From positions 367,501 to 431,500 of the forward strand of contig JAKOGI010000140.1 of the NCBI GenBank assembly GCA_029747015.1: a stretch of 64,000 nt of DNA. Reading direction: 5' to 3'. Shown here in pieces: positions 1 through 11,743 of the stretch. This DNA comes from Carnegiea gigantea (Eukaryota; Streptophyta; Magnoliopsida; Caryophyllales; Cactaceae). A model generated the notes under the pieces. The model was given only the letters and a program-made list of their open reading frames with translations. It ran no database searches and had not been told where the DNA came from. Positions within the stretch are counted from its first letter, which is position 1. Every line of letters starts with the position of its first letter. A program made the translations under genes and the position numbers.

Positions 1-2
1 TA

Positions 3-2500
3 AGATATGATGCTCATATCAATGTCGAACGTGTAGCCGTCCGTAGTGTGATCAAGTACCTGTATAAGTATGTACATAAGGGACATGATCATGCTACTAT
101 TGTCATTGAAGGTAATACAACACATCATGACAATGATCCAGCTCGGCTACATAGAGAAGGGAATGAAATTCGAGAATGCTTGGATTGTCGCTACATATCT
201 GCCATTGAGTCATGCTGGCAGATATTTGAGTTCAGCTTGCAGCATCAATACCCTTCTGTGCAAAAACTTCAATACCATTTGCCGAGAGAACAATTCGTCG
301 TGTTTAATGACGAAGATGACCTCATTAGCATTGCTAATGAACCAGAGGCACATAAGACAATGTTAACAATGTGGTTTGATACAAATAAGAAGTATCCACA
401 AGCTCGACATACCACGTATCTGAACTTCCCCACGCAATGGGTATGGAACCATTCTTCTAAATGCTGGATGGTCCATCGAAAAAGTAATTCAATTGGTCAA
501 CTTCCGTTTGCATATCCAAATTGTGGTGAGCGATATTATTTGAGATTGCTTCTTATGAAGATATGTAGAGCAACTTCTTTTGAGGATATTCGTACCATAC
601 GCGGTGTCCTACATCCCATATTTAAGTCTGCGTGCATGACATTGGGTTTGCTTGAGGATGATGGTGAATGGCATTCTGCCTTGACTGAAGCATCAACATG
701 GGCTTCGGGTGTGCAGCTACGAAATATGTTTTGCTCCATGATGATGTTCTCTGAGATTGCTGACCCGGTGAAGTTGTGGGACACACACTGGGTTCATATA
801 ACAGATGACCTGTTATATACTATACAACACCAGATAAGAATGCCCGATATGGATTTACCATTTACCGAGATCTAGAATCTTGGACTACTAGAGATTGAGC
901 GTATCTTGAATACAAACAGACAATCACTACGTAATTTCCCTCCAATGCCACTTCCTTCTTCTGAAACTGCAATGTATGCAACTAATCGGCTTATTATTGA
1001 CGAACTTGATTATGATACACCTATGAAAACGTCAAGATTCGAAAGTTTGGTAAGGGGGTTAAACTCAGATCAGTATCATGCGTACAGATCAATACTCGAT
1101 ACGCATAACAGAGGTGAAGGAGGTGAAGGAGGGTTGTTCTTCATATATGGTAGTGGGGGCACGGGAAAGACATATCTATGGAATACCTTAATCTCCAAGT
1201 TCCGATATGAAAAGCATATTGTTCTTGCCGTGGCATCATCAGGCATTGCTTCATTACTGCTACCCGGAGGAAAAACAGTCCACTCAGTGTTTAAAATACC
1301 CTTGCAACCTGATGAGACGTCTGTTTGGTACTTTGATAAGAGGTCTGAACGTGCAGATCTCATCCGTGAGACAAGGTTGATTGTATGGGATGAAGCACTA
1401 ATGATGAATCGCTTAGCATTTAAAGCCGTTCATCGTCACCTCCAGGACATATGTGATAATCAGGATGCTTTTGAGGGAAAATTGGTCCTTCTTGGGGGAG
1501 ATTTTAGGCAGATACTTCTTGTGATTACCCACGGAAGTCGTGAATCAATCGTTGCAGCTACAATCCATCGAGCAACATTCTGAAATGAATGCAGTGTCCT
1601 GCACCTGCGTATAAACATGCAGCTGCAACGAATCAATCAATCCAATGAGACCGTGCCCAACGTCGAGGAATTTGCTCGATGGATATTAGAAGTTGGAGAT
1701 GGTCAAGTGCAAGGAATTGCTATTTCAGATGATGTAGAGCCTAATTGGATTAAGATATCGGAAGAGTTCCTAATACCGAATGAAGACAACAGTCTGTATA
1801 ATTTGATTGCATCAGTTTATCTTGATTTTGAAACTAACTATGAAGATTGGTCATATCTTCGTGAACGAGGGATTCTTATACCAACGAATGATGATGTCGA
1901 TGAAATAAACACAATCATGTTATCCGTGCTTCCTGGAGATGTGAAAAGCTATTTGAGTTGTGACACTCTTTCAAACACCAACGAGTGTGGTCCTTTCAGT
2001 GATCCCCTGAATTATTGCATTCCCTAAAGATCTCTGGGTTGCCAAATCATTGTTTAGATCTTAAAGTCGGTGCGCCAGTTACATTATTGAGAAATTTGAA
2101 TCAGTCAATAGGGTTGTGCAATGGTACTCGATTAATTATCAGTAAGCTGGGTGATAGAGTGATTGAGGGCAAAGTAATAACTGGCTTAAAAGTTGGGGAA
2201 ACTGTTCTAATACCCAGAATCGATTTAACACCATCCAATCTTCCAGATCTACAAATCAGAAGAAGGCAGTTCTCTCTAAAATTGGCGTTTGCAATGACAA
2301 TCAACAAAAGCCAAGGGCAAACTTTAAATAGAGTTGGCGTATACCTTCCAAGGCCCGTGTTCAGCCATGGTTAACTTTGTGTTACACTGTCACGTGTTTC
2401 ATCCCCTTCTAGATTAAAAGTACTGCTCTATAATAAGAGGGAAGTTCCAGTAGACGTTACAAAAAATGTTGTCTATAGGGATGCATTGAACAATTTGTAG
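3..2500 (+). pseudogene. Helitron Rep/Pif1-type helicase, C-terminal part, broken
   Basis: The frame is open from the window edge. It first encodes the end of the Helitron-like N domain (KYLYKYVHKG block at about 54-83) and then a Pif1 family DNA helicase. Visible motifs are Walker A GSGGTGKT (about 1151-1175), Walker B WDEALMM (about 1386-1406), the GGDFRQ motif (about 1494-1511) and the late motif TINKSQGQT (about 2297-2323), followed by VALSRV-like coding. In its family the protein nicks and unwinds DNA for rolling-circle transposition. Four lesions break it: TAG at 873-875, TGA at 1581-1583, a frameshift near 2003-2012 (frame 0 to frame 2), and TAA at 2372-2374. Beyond the last lesion the frame runs to a probable natural TAG at 2498-2500. 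The Rep catalytic region lies left of position 1. Nothing suggests function now. Confidence 0.9.
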
Positions 2501-2685
2501 CTTATAAATATATGGTACAATTTATTCATTTTGCCTATTACATTCTATCTATTTGATTATCATATTTTCAATCATAACGTTCTGGTGTTATGTACAGTAA
2601 TATACCTCACTGGATAAATACTTTGTGGTCATTTCTTTATTACCATATCATACTATATACTTTTAATTTCTTTAAGACTACAGAC

Positions 2686-4845
2686 ATGGCATCTTTAGCA
2701 CCTACATTTATGCCTATATGCGCCATCAACCCGTGCAATAGATCTGTAAGATTGACAGCTCGGCTCTTATGAGCATCGTCTATCCGAGTCTATGGGCGAC
2801 GGACAGTATGGAAAGTTATATTTATGGACTATCAGGTATTCGATTAGTGTGTTCAATAAAGTCATCATCGTATACATGTATAATGTTTACGTATGCATTT
2901 CATTATTTTACAGTGTGATGAGATATTCGGCATCATAGAAGGCGATGCCGATATTACTCGATGGAGATCCATACTCAGTGATGGCAAGGTTTATCACATA
3001 TCCGGACTCTCAGTTGATGCTGCTACAGACGGCGAACGGAATGTGGTGGCCAACCTTTACAAATTGGTTTTCACGCCGCGAACAACACTTCTTGGTGTCA
3101 TTGAAGAATGTCAGGATATTCCCTACCAACATCGACCTCCTTTCCTGTCATTCATCGATATCCCTCGACGTCTTCGGACACCTGATAATGTTGTTGGTAC
3201 GTATTGTTCACACAATCAAGTTTGTTATCTAAATTTATGCATGCATTTCTTCTATATTCTTTACAGTGTTCTCAATCCCTGTTGTTCTATAGACATCATA
3301 GGGATGGTAGTAGCTATATATCATTTGGAGAGGACCAGAGATAGAGGCACTGCACGGCAGGAATTATTACTTTGTGACATGCAGTACGTATTGTTTTTAG
3401 ATAAAGATTTGTTCATATTGATTGTTATATTTCAATCATATAAAGATTACTATATATGACACATTTATGCAAGATGCATCCATTGAGACTGACTTTATGG
3501 GGAGATTTTGAGGAAGTTGAGGGCACCTATATACAGCAACATTTGAATGAGGAGAATACACTTCTTGCATCGAGAGTGCACCTTAGACATTATGAAGGTA
3601 ACTTTACGTCCACAGAACTCACTAATTTCCATTATTCTGATTGTATATTTGAGTAATATGTTTTCACTATTGCAATATAATTGTAGGAGTATCAGTTTCG
3701 ACTTTGCCCGTTAGTAGATTGCTGATAAACCCAGATATTGAAGCAACAGACGACTTTGAAGGATGGTATACACAACATGTAACGTTAATTTAGATTTTCT
3801 AATTCCATACAACTTATATACATCTAACCTCACACGTGTTACTTTCCATATATGTATTAGGTACTCTGGCACTTCAGGTGTGATGAAGCATTTCGATTTC
3901 ATGCGTCTCAGAACATTACGCATGTGCCATCTAGAGAAACTGTTCGTAGCTAGACGGATTAGATTATATGAATATGCTTCTGCGCCAAATGTAAGCTAAA
4001 TTTTTATTCATCAAATGTTCCTTATGCTCACATACATTCACTCAGTATCACATAATTTCCATATTTTATATGTCTGCAAGTTAGATATTTTCGGATATTT
4101 TCGGATATTTTCGGATATTGCTGAAATCCATCCGTTGCTTTACGACGCTTGCACTAATTGCAACAAAAATGTTAACACTTATATATTCGCGCTTAATGTA
4201 CCGTACTGCACATACCTATCCCCGAGTTTGACTCGGAATAGGTTTGCATATATGATTCCCTATTGTTTCATATTGTGTTGTGCTTTCCCAAATTTATGTT
4301 TGCGTTAGTGTAACCATCCCTTTCCACTTCAAAAATACAGGTTCATATTCAGAGTTGTGTTATAAGATGTTACAGGTTGTAGAGAATTCACTGTTCTTCA
4401 TGAGGATGCTCGAATTCTCTTACATACGACCGCTATACAGTCAGATATGTATGCAGCGCAGGTATTCTTATTGTCACTGATTATCATGTTCACCCAAATT
4501 ATTGTTCCACTGTTGCCTAACCTGTGTGACTATTGTCCACAGCCATATGGTCATCTATCGCTCTATGCAATTATAAATGATTACATCGAAAAACCTTGGG
4601 TTTTTATTATAGAGCCTCCATGCCGGCATGAAGTAGAAGCTCCAGTCGCTCTTATTGTGCGGGTCAATTGGGAGGAAGAGGTCCATTACATACGACGTAG
4701 TAATGTTAAATATACCAGGTATATAATGTGTATATATAAAATTCTCTTCCATCAATGTTAATCAAATTATCACTAAATCTTGATTTTTGGTTTAGGTACA
4801 AGAGACGGAGGTAGATTCTTCATCATTGGCGTCATAACTTAACTT
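2686..4845 (+). pseudogene. RPA70-like single-stranded DNA-binding protein of the Helitron, multi-exon, broken
   Basis: Downstream of the helicase lie short exon-like blocks that together read as a replication protein A large-subunit homologue, the usual second gene of plant Helitrons. Blocks: ATG at 2686 with an N-terminal OB-fold strand (to about 2834); 2914-3196, DGKVYHISGL type; about 3293-3383; about 3470-3597, with the RLTLWGDF signature; 3687-3765, ending in the LLINPDIE motif; 3861-3990; about 4115-4170, with the YDACTNCNK half of the C-terminal zinc ribbon; then about 4342-4460 and 4540-4720. Blocks are bordered by GT and AG, so introns are inferred. An in-frame TGA at 2770-2772 and a TAA in the 4342-4460 block disable it. 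The family binds single-stranded DNA; its role in Helitron movement is assumed, not shown. Exon borders are approximate. Confidence 0.75.
4087..4119 (+). repeat. 10-bp unit repeated three times
   Basis: TTTTCGGATA occurs three times in tandem just before the zinc-ribbon exon of the RPA-like pseudogene. It is probably slippage in the intron or at the exon border. Confidence 0.85.
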
Positions 4846-5097
4846 ATCATCATCTAATTTAGCGTACTTTGTACCGAGTTCACTACCTAATGTGTCAGTC
4901 ATCCTTATATAGACTTATTCCACAATAATATAATTTTCAATTATTAATCATATTATTTACGCACGAAGTTACTGTATATTTAATTTTTTTGTTGGGGTTT
5001 TTCCTTCTCTTTATTGACTTATAGTATTAATTATTTCTATACCAACTATCCATGTATTTTTTTGATAACGTAATTATCAATTGTCTATTTAAACATG

Positions 5098-5126
5098 CTC
5101 CGTGCTTTTGCACGGGCTCATACTAG
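5098..5126 (+). other. Helitron 3' terminus: hairpin plus CTAG
   Basis: CCGTGC (5100-5105), a TTTT loop and GCACGG (5110-5115) form a perfect 6-bp stem. Eleven bases later the sequence ends CTAG (5123-5126) and is followed by T. This matches the Helitron rule of a GC-rich hairpin about 10 bases before a CTRR end inserted at an AT dinucleotide. Confidence 0.92.
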
Positions 5127-5500
5127 TAATAATAAAAAGAAAATGGTATTTGACTATTATATGCAATTAAATGGAAGTCCCCCCCCCCCTTTTTTTTTGC
5201 TTTGACGATAGTTGTGCAGGCAGCATCACGTGGCCATGTCCATAATTATCACTTTGTCTTTTTAATTTTTTTGTGTGTATTTTCTATGTGTGTTAATATT
5301 AGTTAGGCTGGACATAAAAACTTGCAAGGTTTATTGGCTTGTGTCCAAGTTATGGTACCCTTTTTTTTTTATGGGTCCATTCCAAATTTAAGGAATATTA
5401 ATCTTGCTTGATCTAAATTATTAAAATTTCACATTCAACACCAGGTACGTTTCAAGAACTTTTGTTTTCAGTTAAGTCCCTGAACAAGCTTTGCTGTTAG
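5127..5500. other. Non-coding spacer with homopolymer runs
   Basis: No gene is seen. There is a C-run followed by a T-run at 5179-5198 and another T-run near 5361-5370. The left limit of the next LTR falls somewhere in or just after this stretch and could not be placed exactly. Confidence 0.5.
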
Positions 5501-7907
5501 TCTATTCACTAAACTAACAATAGTTGTCACATACCAACCATGTCTTTTGAGATCCTAATCCTCATTGGAGTCCAAAAGAAAGTACAACTTGCTCAGTCAA
5601 GCTAATAGTCTGCCCGTAACCATGCTTGAGGTGTACATAAAGCATATTCCTTTCAAAAATTCATATACTTGCCATCCACCATGATATATTTATGTAAACA
5701 TACTTAGCAATTCACACATATGCTTCAAAATCAATCACAATTCCATAAATATCCTTAATGATTCTTCAAATCCGAAACCAAATCCAAAATCCAAATCCAA
5801 GTTAAAATTAATCTCATAATATATCCAAAGTTCAAATCCAAGCCAAAATCAATTTCATAACATATTACATATTCTTATCTGAATGCAAAACTTTTTGGTT
5901 TTGGAGAAATCAACTCATGACTCTCACAAAGAACCATCGCAACATAAGGGTGATAAACAAATGCTGGTGGCCCAACTACGGCTCATTCATATCGTACCAA
6001 CTACCAACCAGGCACCCAACGCTCTAAAGTGCGCAGATATCCTCAAATCACAAACTGTTGAGTCACATTCATATCCTTGAGTACCAGAGATCCATACAAC
6101 TCCCACATAACACAAACAGAAGAGTCAATTGGCGGACCGGGCAGCGTCCACTCAAGGTACCAACCAACGACTCACACAGCTCCAAACACAACGATAACTA
6201 CTTCTATGGTTATAGCTCTACAATGCAATGTAATAGCCACAGTTAAGACATGAACATTTTCCCCCAAAACATAACTTAATAAAACCATATGGATCATATA
6301 ATCACATTTTTATTTCTCATAGAAGCTCGACTTCACAATTTTTGACAAAACATCGTCAAAGAAAGACATAGTTCCACCAAAAATAATTTTCACAGGTTTC
6401 TAATAAATCATAACAAATACCTTACTATTTTAATGCATGAAATCATCACAAACATGATAAATATTTAATTTATGCATACAAATAACCATAACTACACCAA
6501 ACATAGCATTCCACTCAAAAATTCGTAACTCCAAGAATACACATCCAACATTCACAAAAATCTACAGAAAAATACAAAATATTATGAGGAATTCATAATA
6601 ATATTTTCATAATTTTTCCTAAAGTCCATCATCCACAAAAATTGAAACAGTACCCGAAGACATACACTAAAATAGGAAAAATTCAATCAAAAAGCCATAA
6701 ATCATAAAGTACACATCCAAAATTCATACAAATTTACATAAAATAGACAAGTATTATATAGAGTATGCAGTAAAATTTTCATAATTTTTCAGCAAGTAAA
6801 TAGCTCCCAAGAATTAAAAATATGGCTGAAATTCATGCACCAAAACAGGGCATTTTCAATCGAAAATTCACAACTTGTGAAATAAACATCCAAAATTCAT
6901 GAAACTTTGCCAAAAATCTCCAAATAACATGATATTCCACAGTAAAATTTTCACAATTTTTCTCCGACCTAATGGTTCACAATAATTCAAACATCATCTG
7001 AATTTTCACACTATATAACAGGGCAGTTTCAATCAAAAATTCATAACTCACAAACCACATATCAAAACTTCACCAAAATTTACATAAAAATGCCCAATAT
7101 CACAGGTCACTTATAGTAAAAATTTGAGAAATTTTTGCCAATTCGATAATTCACAAAAATTCAAAGAGTGGTAGGCTATGTATAAAACTGAAAACTCAAC
7201 CTCTATTTTTCTTCCATCTTGTTCTTCCACCACCAATAATCAATCCAAAAATCTATAGTTTAGCATATATATAAACAAATTCATAGCATATCTATCAATC
7301 TTCACATCCGCATAACCCAAAAATGACAAATAAATATGAACTTTTAGGGTTGGTTTCTACCAATTGAAATTAGCTTTTCAATCTATCAAATCCTAAAAAT
7401 ATCAAAATCAAAACTTCAATCTTCAATTGAATTCTCAAATTCAAGCACAAATTATTCAAATAATCTTCCCTTAATCAGTTTTAGGTTAAGAAAAATAAGA
7501 ATTACTCACCTTAGTTTGTAATCAAAACCAAAACCTAATTCTCTTTTTCTTCTTCTTCTCTCCTCCTCTGCCCCTCTATGTGTGCGTGGGTTTGTGTGGG
7601 TTGGAAGAAAGAAGAAGAATGGAAGCATAGAGAAATCCCCCCTCTTCACGTGATAAAGAAAATATCACCACCCCCTTTTCGTTTTTTTCTTTTTTTTGGG
7701 GTCAAGCCATCTTTTTTGACTCCTCTTCCCCCCTTTTTTAAACCAAAGTCTCAGTAGTACCATAATTCAACTAATTATTCCTTAAACATAATAATATTAA
7801 CTTAAAACATACATATATGTCTAAAACAAAACACATAAACTATATACACATAAATCATACAATGACATATAGATCGAAATTCGCAACTGAAACATTGAGA
7901 TGTTACA
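5500..7907 (-). mobile_element. Probable solo LTR of a Tekay/Del-type chromovirus (Ty3/gypsy)
   Basis: Read on the minus strand, the sequence begins TGTAACATCTC at 7907, a start typical of long LTRs of the Tekay/Del lineage. It continues with a pyrimidine-rich leader ending in a GGTGAGTAA donor-like site (about 7505-7513), then about 1.5 kb of AT-rich, internally repetitive sequence with recurring AAAATTCATAACTC-like phrases. No gag or pol is next to it, which suggests a solo LTR. The five bases after the TG end are ctata; I did not find a convincing matching target duplication on the left (ctatg near 5284 is a weak candidate), so the left end is approximate. The copy of segment A is cut at this LTR. 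Confidence 0.45.
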
Positions 7908-8017
7908 CTATAACATACAACCTTTTTTCAACTATCTAAATAATACTTTTAAAGAAAAAACCAAAAAAAATACTAAAAGACAAAAAAAAATTGGAATACG
8001 GGATAGAACGGGAAGAC

Positions 8018-8145
8018 GTTTCACCGGGCATTTCATCTCATCAAGGATGCCCGTTGCATGCTTGATGAGTGAAACTGGGGTCCCAACTGTGGAACGCGAG
8101 TACCCGATTAGAGGTGCTCTAAGGTTCCTTTGCAATTTGGCATTG
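8018..8145. other. Hairpin-rich conserved module, copy A
   Basis: About 125 bp well conserved with 33619-33733. CTCATCAAG (8037-8045) pairs perfectly with CTTGATGAG (8061-8069). GTTTCAC (8018-8024) can pair with GTGAAAC (8069-8075), and GGGCAT (8026-8031) with ATGCCC (8047-8052) in an alternative fold. The module also shows a shared open frame on the minus strand, but with no family I recognise. It may be a structured RNA, a promoter element or an old repeat. Confidence 0.4.
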
Positions 8146-9186
8146 TCTGTTTTTGTGAGAAATATAAGCAATACAATATAGACAGTCATTCTCTCAATGA
8201 TTCTCCCTAGATTACCATCATAGAGGATACAAAGAAGATCCCTATATGCAATCTCATTTCACACAACTGTGAAATATAAGGACAAACCATATCTTGCTTA
8301 CATGTCAGTTGCATAATTTTCTTGCCAAAAAATATGAGAAATAATAACATTGTTACAAAGTTGGGTGTAAGTGTTAATTATCTTGTATCAAAATTTGGAT
8401 ATTTTATGATGCTTAAATGTGACCTTTAACTACTTAGATAAGAATTTTGTTATCTCCATCAATATGGATATCAGTAAAATATGCTTGTAATCTTACTCTG
8501 ATGTCGTTTCTCATAACAGTCGCTTCTGCTATCGAAGTTGATGTTGCTCCCAAAACTGAATACTACTTGAATAAATCTTCATTCCCAGTTGCGAATAATA
8601 AAACCTCACATTGCTTTTGCGAAGTGTTTGTTCATAAAAATGTATTTTGATAAACCCGCCTTGGGAGCTTCCCTTTGCTACTCAATGAGTCTTTTCATGG
8701 TTGTCGCTAAGCGGTTTGGGGTTGGTGGTTGTAGTGTTTCTGTACATTTATATCTAAATATGCCATTCATCACTGTCTTTTTTGGCTTTTATTGATGCAA
8801 TTCCTATATCAGTGTATTATCATGAAACATCATGTTATTTCTTGTTTTCCATTACTTCAAAGTAGTGTAGCAATTCTATCTACTTTCACTATCACTTTTG
8901 GCATTGTTCTATGACGAAATGAGAGGGCTCTCTTTTTTTTTGGCGGGGGGGATTTTAGCCCTCGTACTTGTACCCAGAGACTAAATTCTACAATCGAGTT
9001 ATATTACGGATATTAGTAGTGGACAATTCGTACAATACAAACAATTATGTATACAGTGTACACGTGTAATTCATTTTTCACCGAAATGCGCGTTTCTTTC
9101 AACTAAAGACTTGTTAAGCTAAACAATTTAAAGGAAAACAAATTATAATACAATTCTTTACATCTAATTAATTCTGAAATTGAAAT

Positions 9187-9311
9187 GCCGATGAAATCAT
9201 AGTTAAGTGGTTAAGATTAATGTCCTGAGTGCATTAGATTTCAGGTTCGATTCTCCCTCCCAATTGTATTATGATACCTTCGTGGCTCATTTAAACAAAA
9301 CAAAAAGTTAC
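9187..9311 (+). mobile_element. tRNA-derived SINE
   Basis: A short insert carries a polymerase III A box (TAGTTAAGTGG, 9200-9210) and a B box (GGTTCGATTCT, 9244-9254) at normal spacing, and ends in an A-rich tail. It is flanked by near-identical 11-bp repeats, GAAATTGAAAT at 9176-9186 and GGAATTGAAAT at 9312-9322. The corresponding place in copy B (about 34735-34760) lacks it and reads through the single target sequence. Too degenerate to be a tRNA gene. Confidence 0.8.
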
Positions 9312-9489
9312 GGAATTGAAATACTTAAGCTATCAAGGTAAGAAAATCAAAGAACTATATTTCTTTGTTGTTATAGGAACAATATATTTCCAAAAGAACT
9401 AATTTTCAATGCAATTGTTACTACTTGTGTATCATAACATAAAATTTTTCAAAAATAAAAAACAATCTCATGGAATAAAGTCGACCTTC

Positions 9490-9509
9490 ATATATATATA
9501 TATTATATA

Positions 9510-9588
<79 letters not shown>

Positions 9589-9589
9589 T
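9490..9589. repeat. (TA)n microsatellite
   Basis: About 100 bp of almost pure TA with a few interruptions. It is absent from the equivalent position in copy B. Confidence 0.97.
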
Positions 9590-9859
9590 TTATCATGACC
9601 TTCACATTGACGTAATCATAAGGTATCATATTATTTGTGGAATCTTTTCTTCTTTTTTGGGTCTCTTTGGGCTTCTATTAGTGGGGTTGCGTTACTATTA
9701 GCGCATAAAAAATAGAGGTATCTCATCACATATTTTTTTATTTACAAGATTACAAGCCTGCAACTCGAAACCTTGCTTAAGAGTTAAGGGAAACAACAAC
9801 CAAACCTACTAAACCAGTTTATGTTGCTCAGAATCTATTTTTATTTAATCATAATATAC

Positions 9860-10052
9860 TGTTTGGTTAGATATAATCGATCTTGTAATGCAAATAAGTT
9901 TGTAATTGTGTGTTCATTACTTTATTTGGTTGTATAAGAGTATTGCAATAAAAGGACTATATTGTAATTATAATTATCACAAACTAAGCAATCATGATTG
10001 CATTGCAAAGTTAACTGGATTATATTATCATTGCATTACATCCAACCAAACA
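9860..10052. mobile_element. Short MITE with TGTTTGGTT termini
   Basis: The left end TGTTTGGTTAGATATAAT and the right end ATTACATCCAACCAAACA form imperfect inverted repeats of about 18 bp. The element is 193 bp and non-coding. A different TTTGGT-ended MITE occupies nearly the same site in copy B (35064-35803). Confidence 0.65.
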
Positions 10053-10520
10053 TTGCATAAGTGTTTATAAAAAAATTGTAATCTAATTTTACATGCAGAA
10101 TTAAAATCAGTAAAAATTATTAGTGCCCATCAAATACCTAGAATTTTCCTTCAAGCGTGTGAGACTTGCCCAATGAGATGGCTCAAGGATAATCTGACAA
10201 GATTTTTTTTGTTTGTTTGAATGAGTTGTAAAAGTTGATGTGGGTAGAATTTAAACTTTGGCGTTTGATAATAATTCTTAAAAACTTTACTAATTGAGCC
10301 AACTAACACCTTATTACTAGTAATTATTATTTTTTGCTTCAAACAATTTGCTGCTTAATTGTCAGTGATTTGAAGAATAGACCCGAGAACAAACACCTCT
10401 GGAAAAAGGGAAAAGTACTGTCATTCTTGGGGCAAAGAGTCAATGGTAAGGCGAGCAACGATCCAGAACGTGGCTGAGAATCTAAACAAAGTCGAGGAAG
10501 TTGGCCTTATAAATTAGAAT

Positions 10521-10947
10521 CCCAGCATGCCTTATTTGAATCTTTTTTACAAGTATAGATTAGTGTTATACCTGTGCTTCGTACATATTTTTAATATTTT
10601 TTTTGGTTAAAACTATGTTATATATATCATACTTAGGAATGATATTTTTCAATATCGTGTACAATTTGTTTACATTTAATTAAGTCACAATATATGTAGT
10701 GAAATTGAAGGATTTTTTGCATTTTTGGGATGGCAAAATTAAAAAAAAATGTTATGATCAAAGAAGAAATACATGAAGGCATAATGCTAATGGATTTATG
10801 GAATCAATGTCTATAGAGATATATCACAATACCAATCAACATAACTATAATGAAATCGAGTGCACAATTATCAACCCCTTCTTAAAACAATCCAAGCATC
10901 AATAGCGACAATGCTAATAACTCTAGCTAGGATTATGATTAGACTCA
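10521..10947. other. AT-rich stretch, nothing recognised
   Basis: No coding potential, repeat termini or RNA gene could be identified. Confidence 0.5.
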
Positions 10948-11740
10948 GGCCCTGTTCTATTTCGCGTTTTTTAGAATTTAGCTAAAAGCTTACATCTCCT
11001 TATAGCTTCTTACATCTCCTTACAACTACTTATATCTTCTTGCATCTTCTTATATCTCCTACATCTCCTTACATCTCCTTACATCTTCATACATCTTCTT
11101 ACATCTCATAGATTTTCTATAACATTCATTTAGTTTAGTTACAGAAATATGTATATTTTTTTTAATGATACTACCAATATACAAAATTTATAAATATCTT
11201 ATGAACACAATATTTACATAAACATAAAAATATAATATAACGACGTAAATTATATTTGAGTTTCGACATGAAATATATATTATTATAGATGACCATACAT
11301 TTATTTATATTTAAAATTATTTATTTAAAATATGAATTTATTTGAAGAGTTGTATTCAATTTTGTCAAAATTTTTTTTTTTAAAATTATACTTTGCTTAG
11401 TCGATTAAACTAATGTTCATATACAAAATCTTGGATGAAATTTTATTCACCAAATTCATGGGGATTAATATATTTTATTGTTGTGCAATTAACTTAATCA
11501 ATTGTTTATTTTTAATAAGTATATTATTTTAATATTATTATTTTTCATTCAAAACGTTCATTGTAAAACAAATTATACTATACAACTCTTCAACAATTCA
11601 ACAACTTACATCCATCCTTACAGCTCCTTACATCTTCTTACAGCTCCTTACATCTTCTTACAGCTCTTTACAGCTTCTTACAGCTCCTTACATCTCCTTG
11701 TATCTGTCTATCTATCTAAAACGCGAAATAGTACAGGCCC
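10948..11740. mobile_element. MITE with GGGCCTGTTC-type termini, 3-bp target duplication
   Basis: The left end GGCCCTGTTCTATTTCGCG and the right end CGCGAAATAGTACAGGCCC are inverted repeats, and TCA flanks both sides (10945-10947, 11741-11743). The 793-bp body has two arrays of the phrase TTACATCTTC/TTACAGCTCC near its ends (about 10990-11105 and 11610-11700), both on the plus strand. A 3-bp duplication and related termini at 23060-23279 and 40319-41259, where the duplication is TTA, place it near PIF/Harbinger MITEs. Non-coding. Confidence 0.8.
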
Positions 11741-11743
11741 TCA

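Larger units (their letters stand above)
1..5126 (+). mobile_element. Helitron (rolling-circle transposon), left end outside window
   Basis: This is the right-hand part of a plant Helitron. It holds the two genes that plant Helitrons usually carry in this order: a Rep/Pif1 helicase (3-2500) and an RPA70-like single-strand DNA-binding protein (2686-4845), both on the plus strand. It ends with the canonical 3' terminus: a short GC hairpin (5100-5115), eleven bases later CTAG at 5123-5126, then a host T at 5127, as expected for insertion between A and T. The 5' TC end and the Rep catalytic domain lie left of the window. Both genes carry disabling changes, so this copy cannot drive its own movement. 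The hairpin end is intact, so it could in principle still be used by another Helitron's protein. Identification is firm; the left limit is unknown. Confidence 0.92.
7940..10520. repeat. Duplicated segment 1, copy A (paired with 33508-36375)
   Basis: Long, collinear but diverged similarity to 33508-36375. Shared landmarks include the hairpin module (about 8018-8145), the block around 8160-8900, the block at 9610-9850 and the block at 10100-10520. In copy B this segment lies directly upstream of the STE1 gene, so copy A is probably the upstream region of a lost paralogue. Copy A alone carries a SINE (9187-9311) and the long (TA)n run. Both copies carry a MITE near the same position, but of different kinds. 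No gene is seen within it. Confidence 0.85.

Noticed and set aside
5883..6246. Two short plus-strand frames
   Set aside because: They lie inside AT-rich LTR sequence, without homology or codon bias.
9200..9254. tRNA gene
   Set aside because: A and B boxes are present but no cloverleaf arms or anticodon stem can be drawn, and flanking duplications mark it as a SINE.
9409..9615. Open frame across 9490-9589
   Set aside because: It is the (TA)n microsatellite read as Tyr-Ile; the same applies to the frames at 27156-27411.
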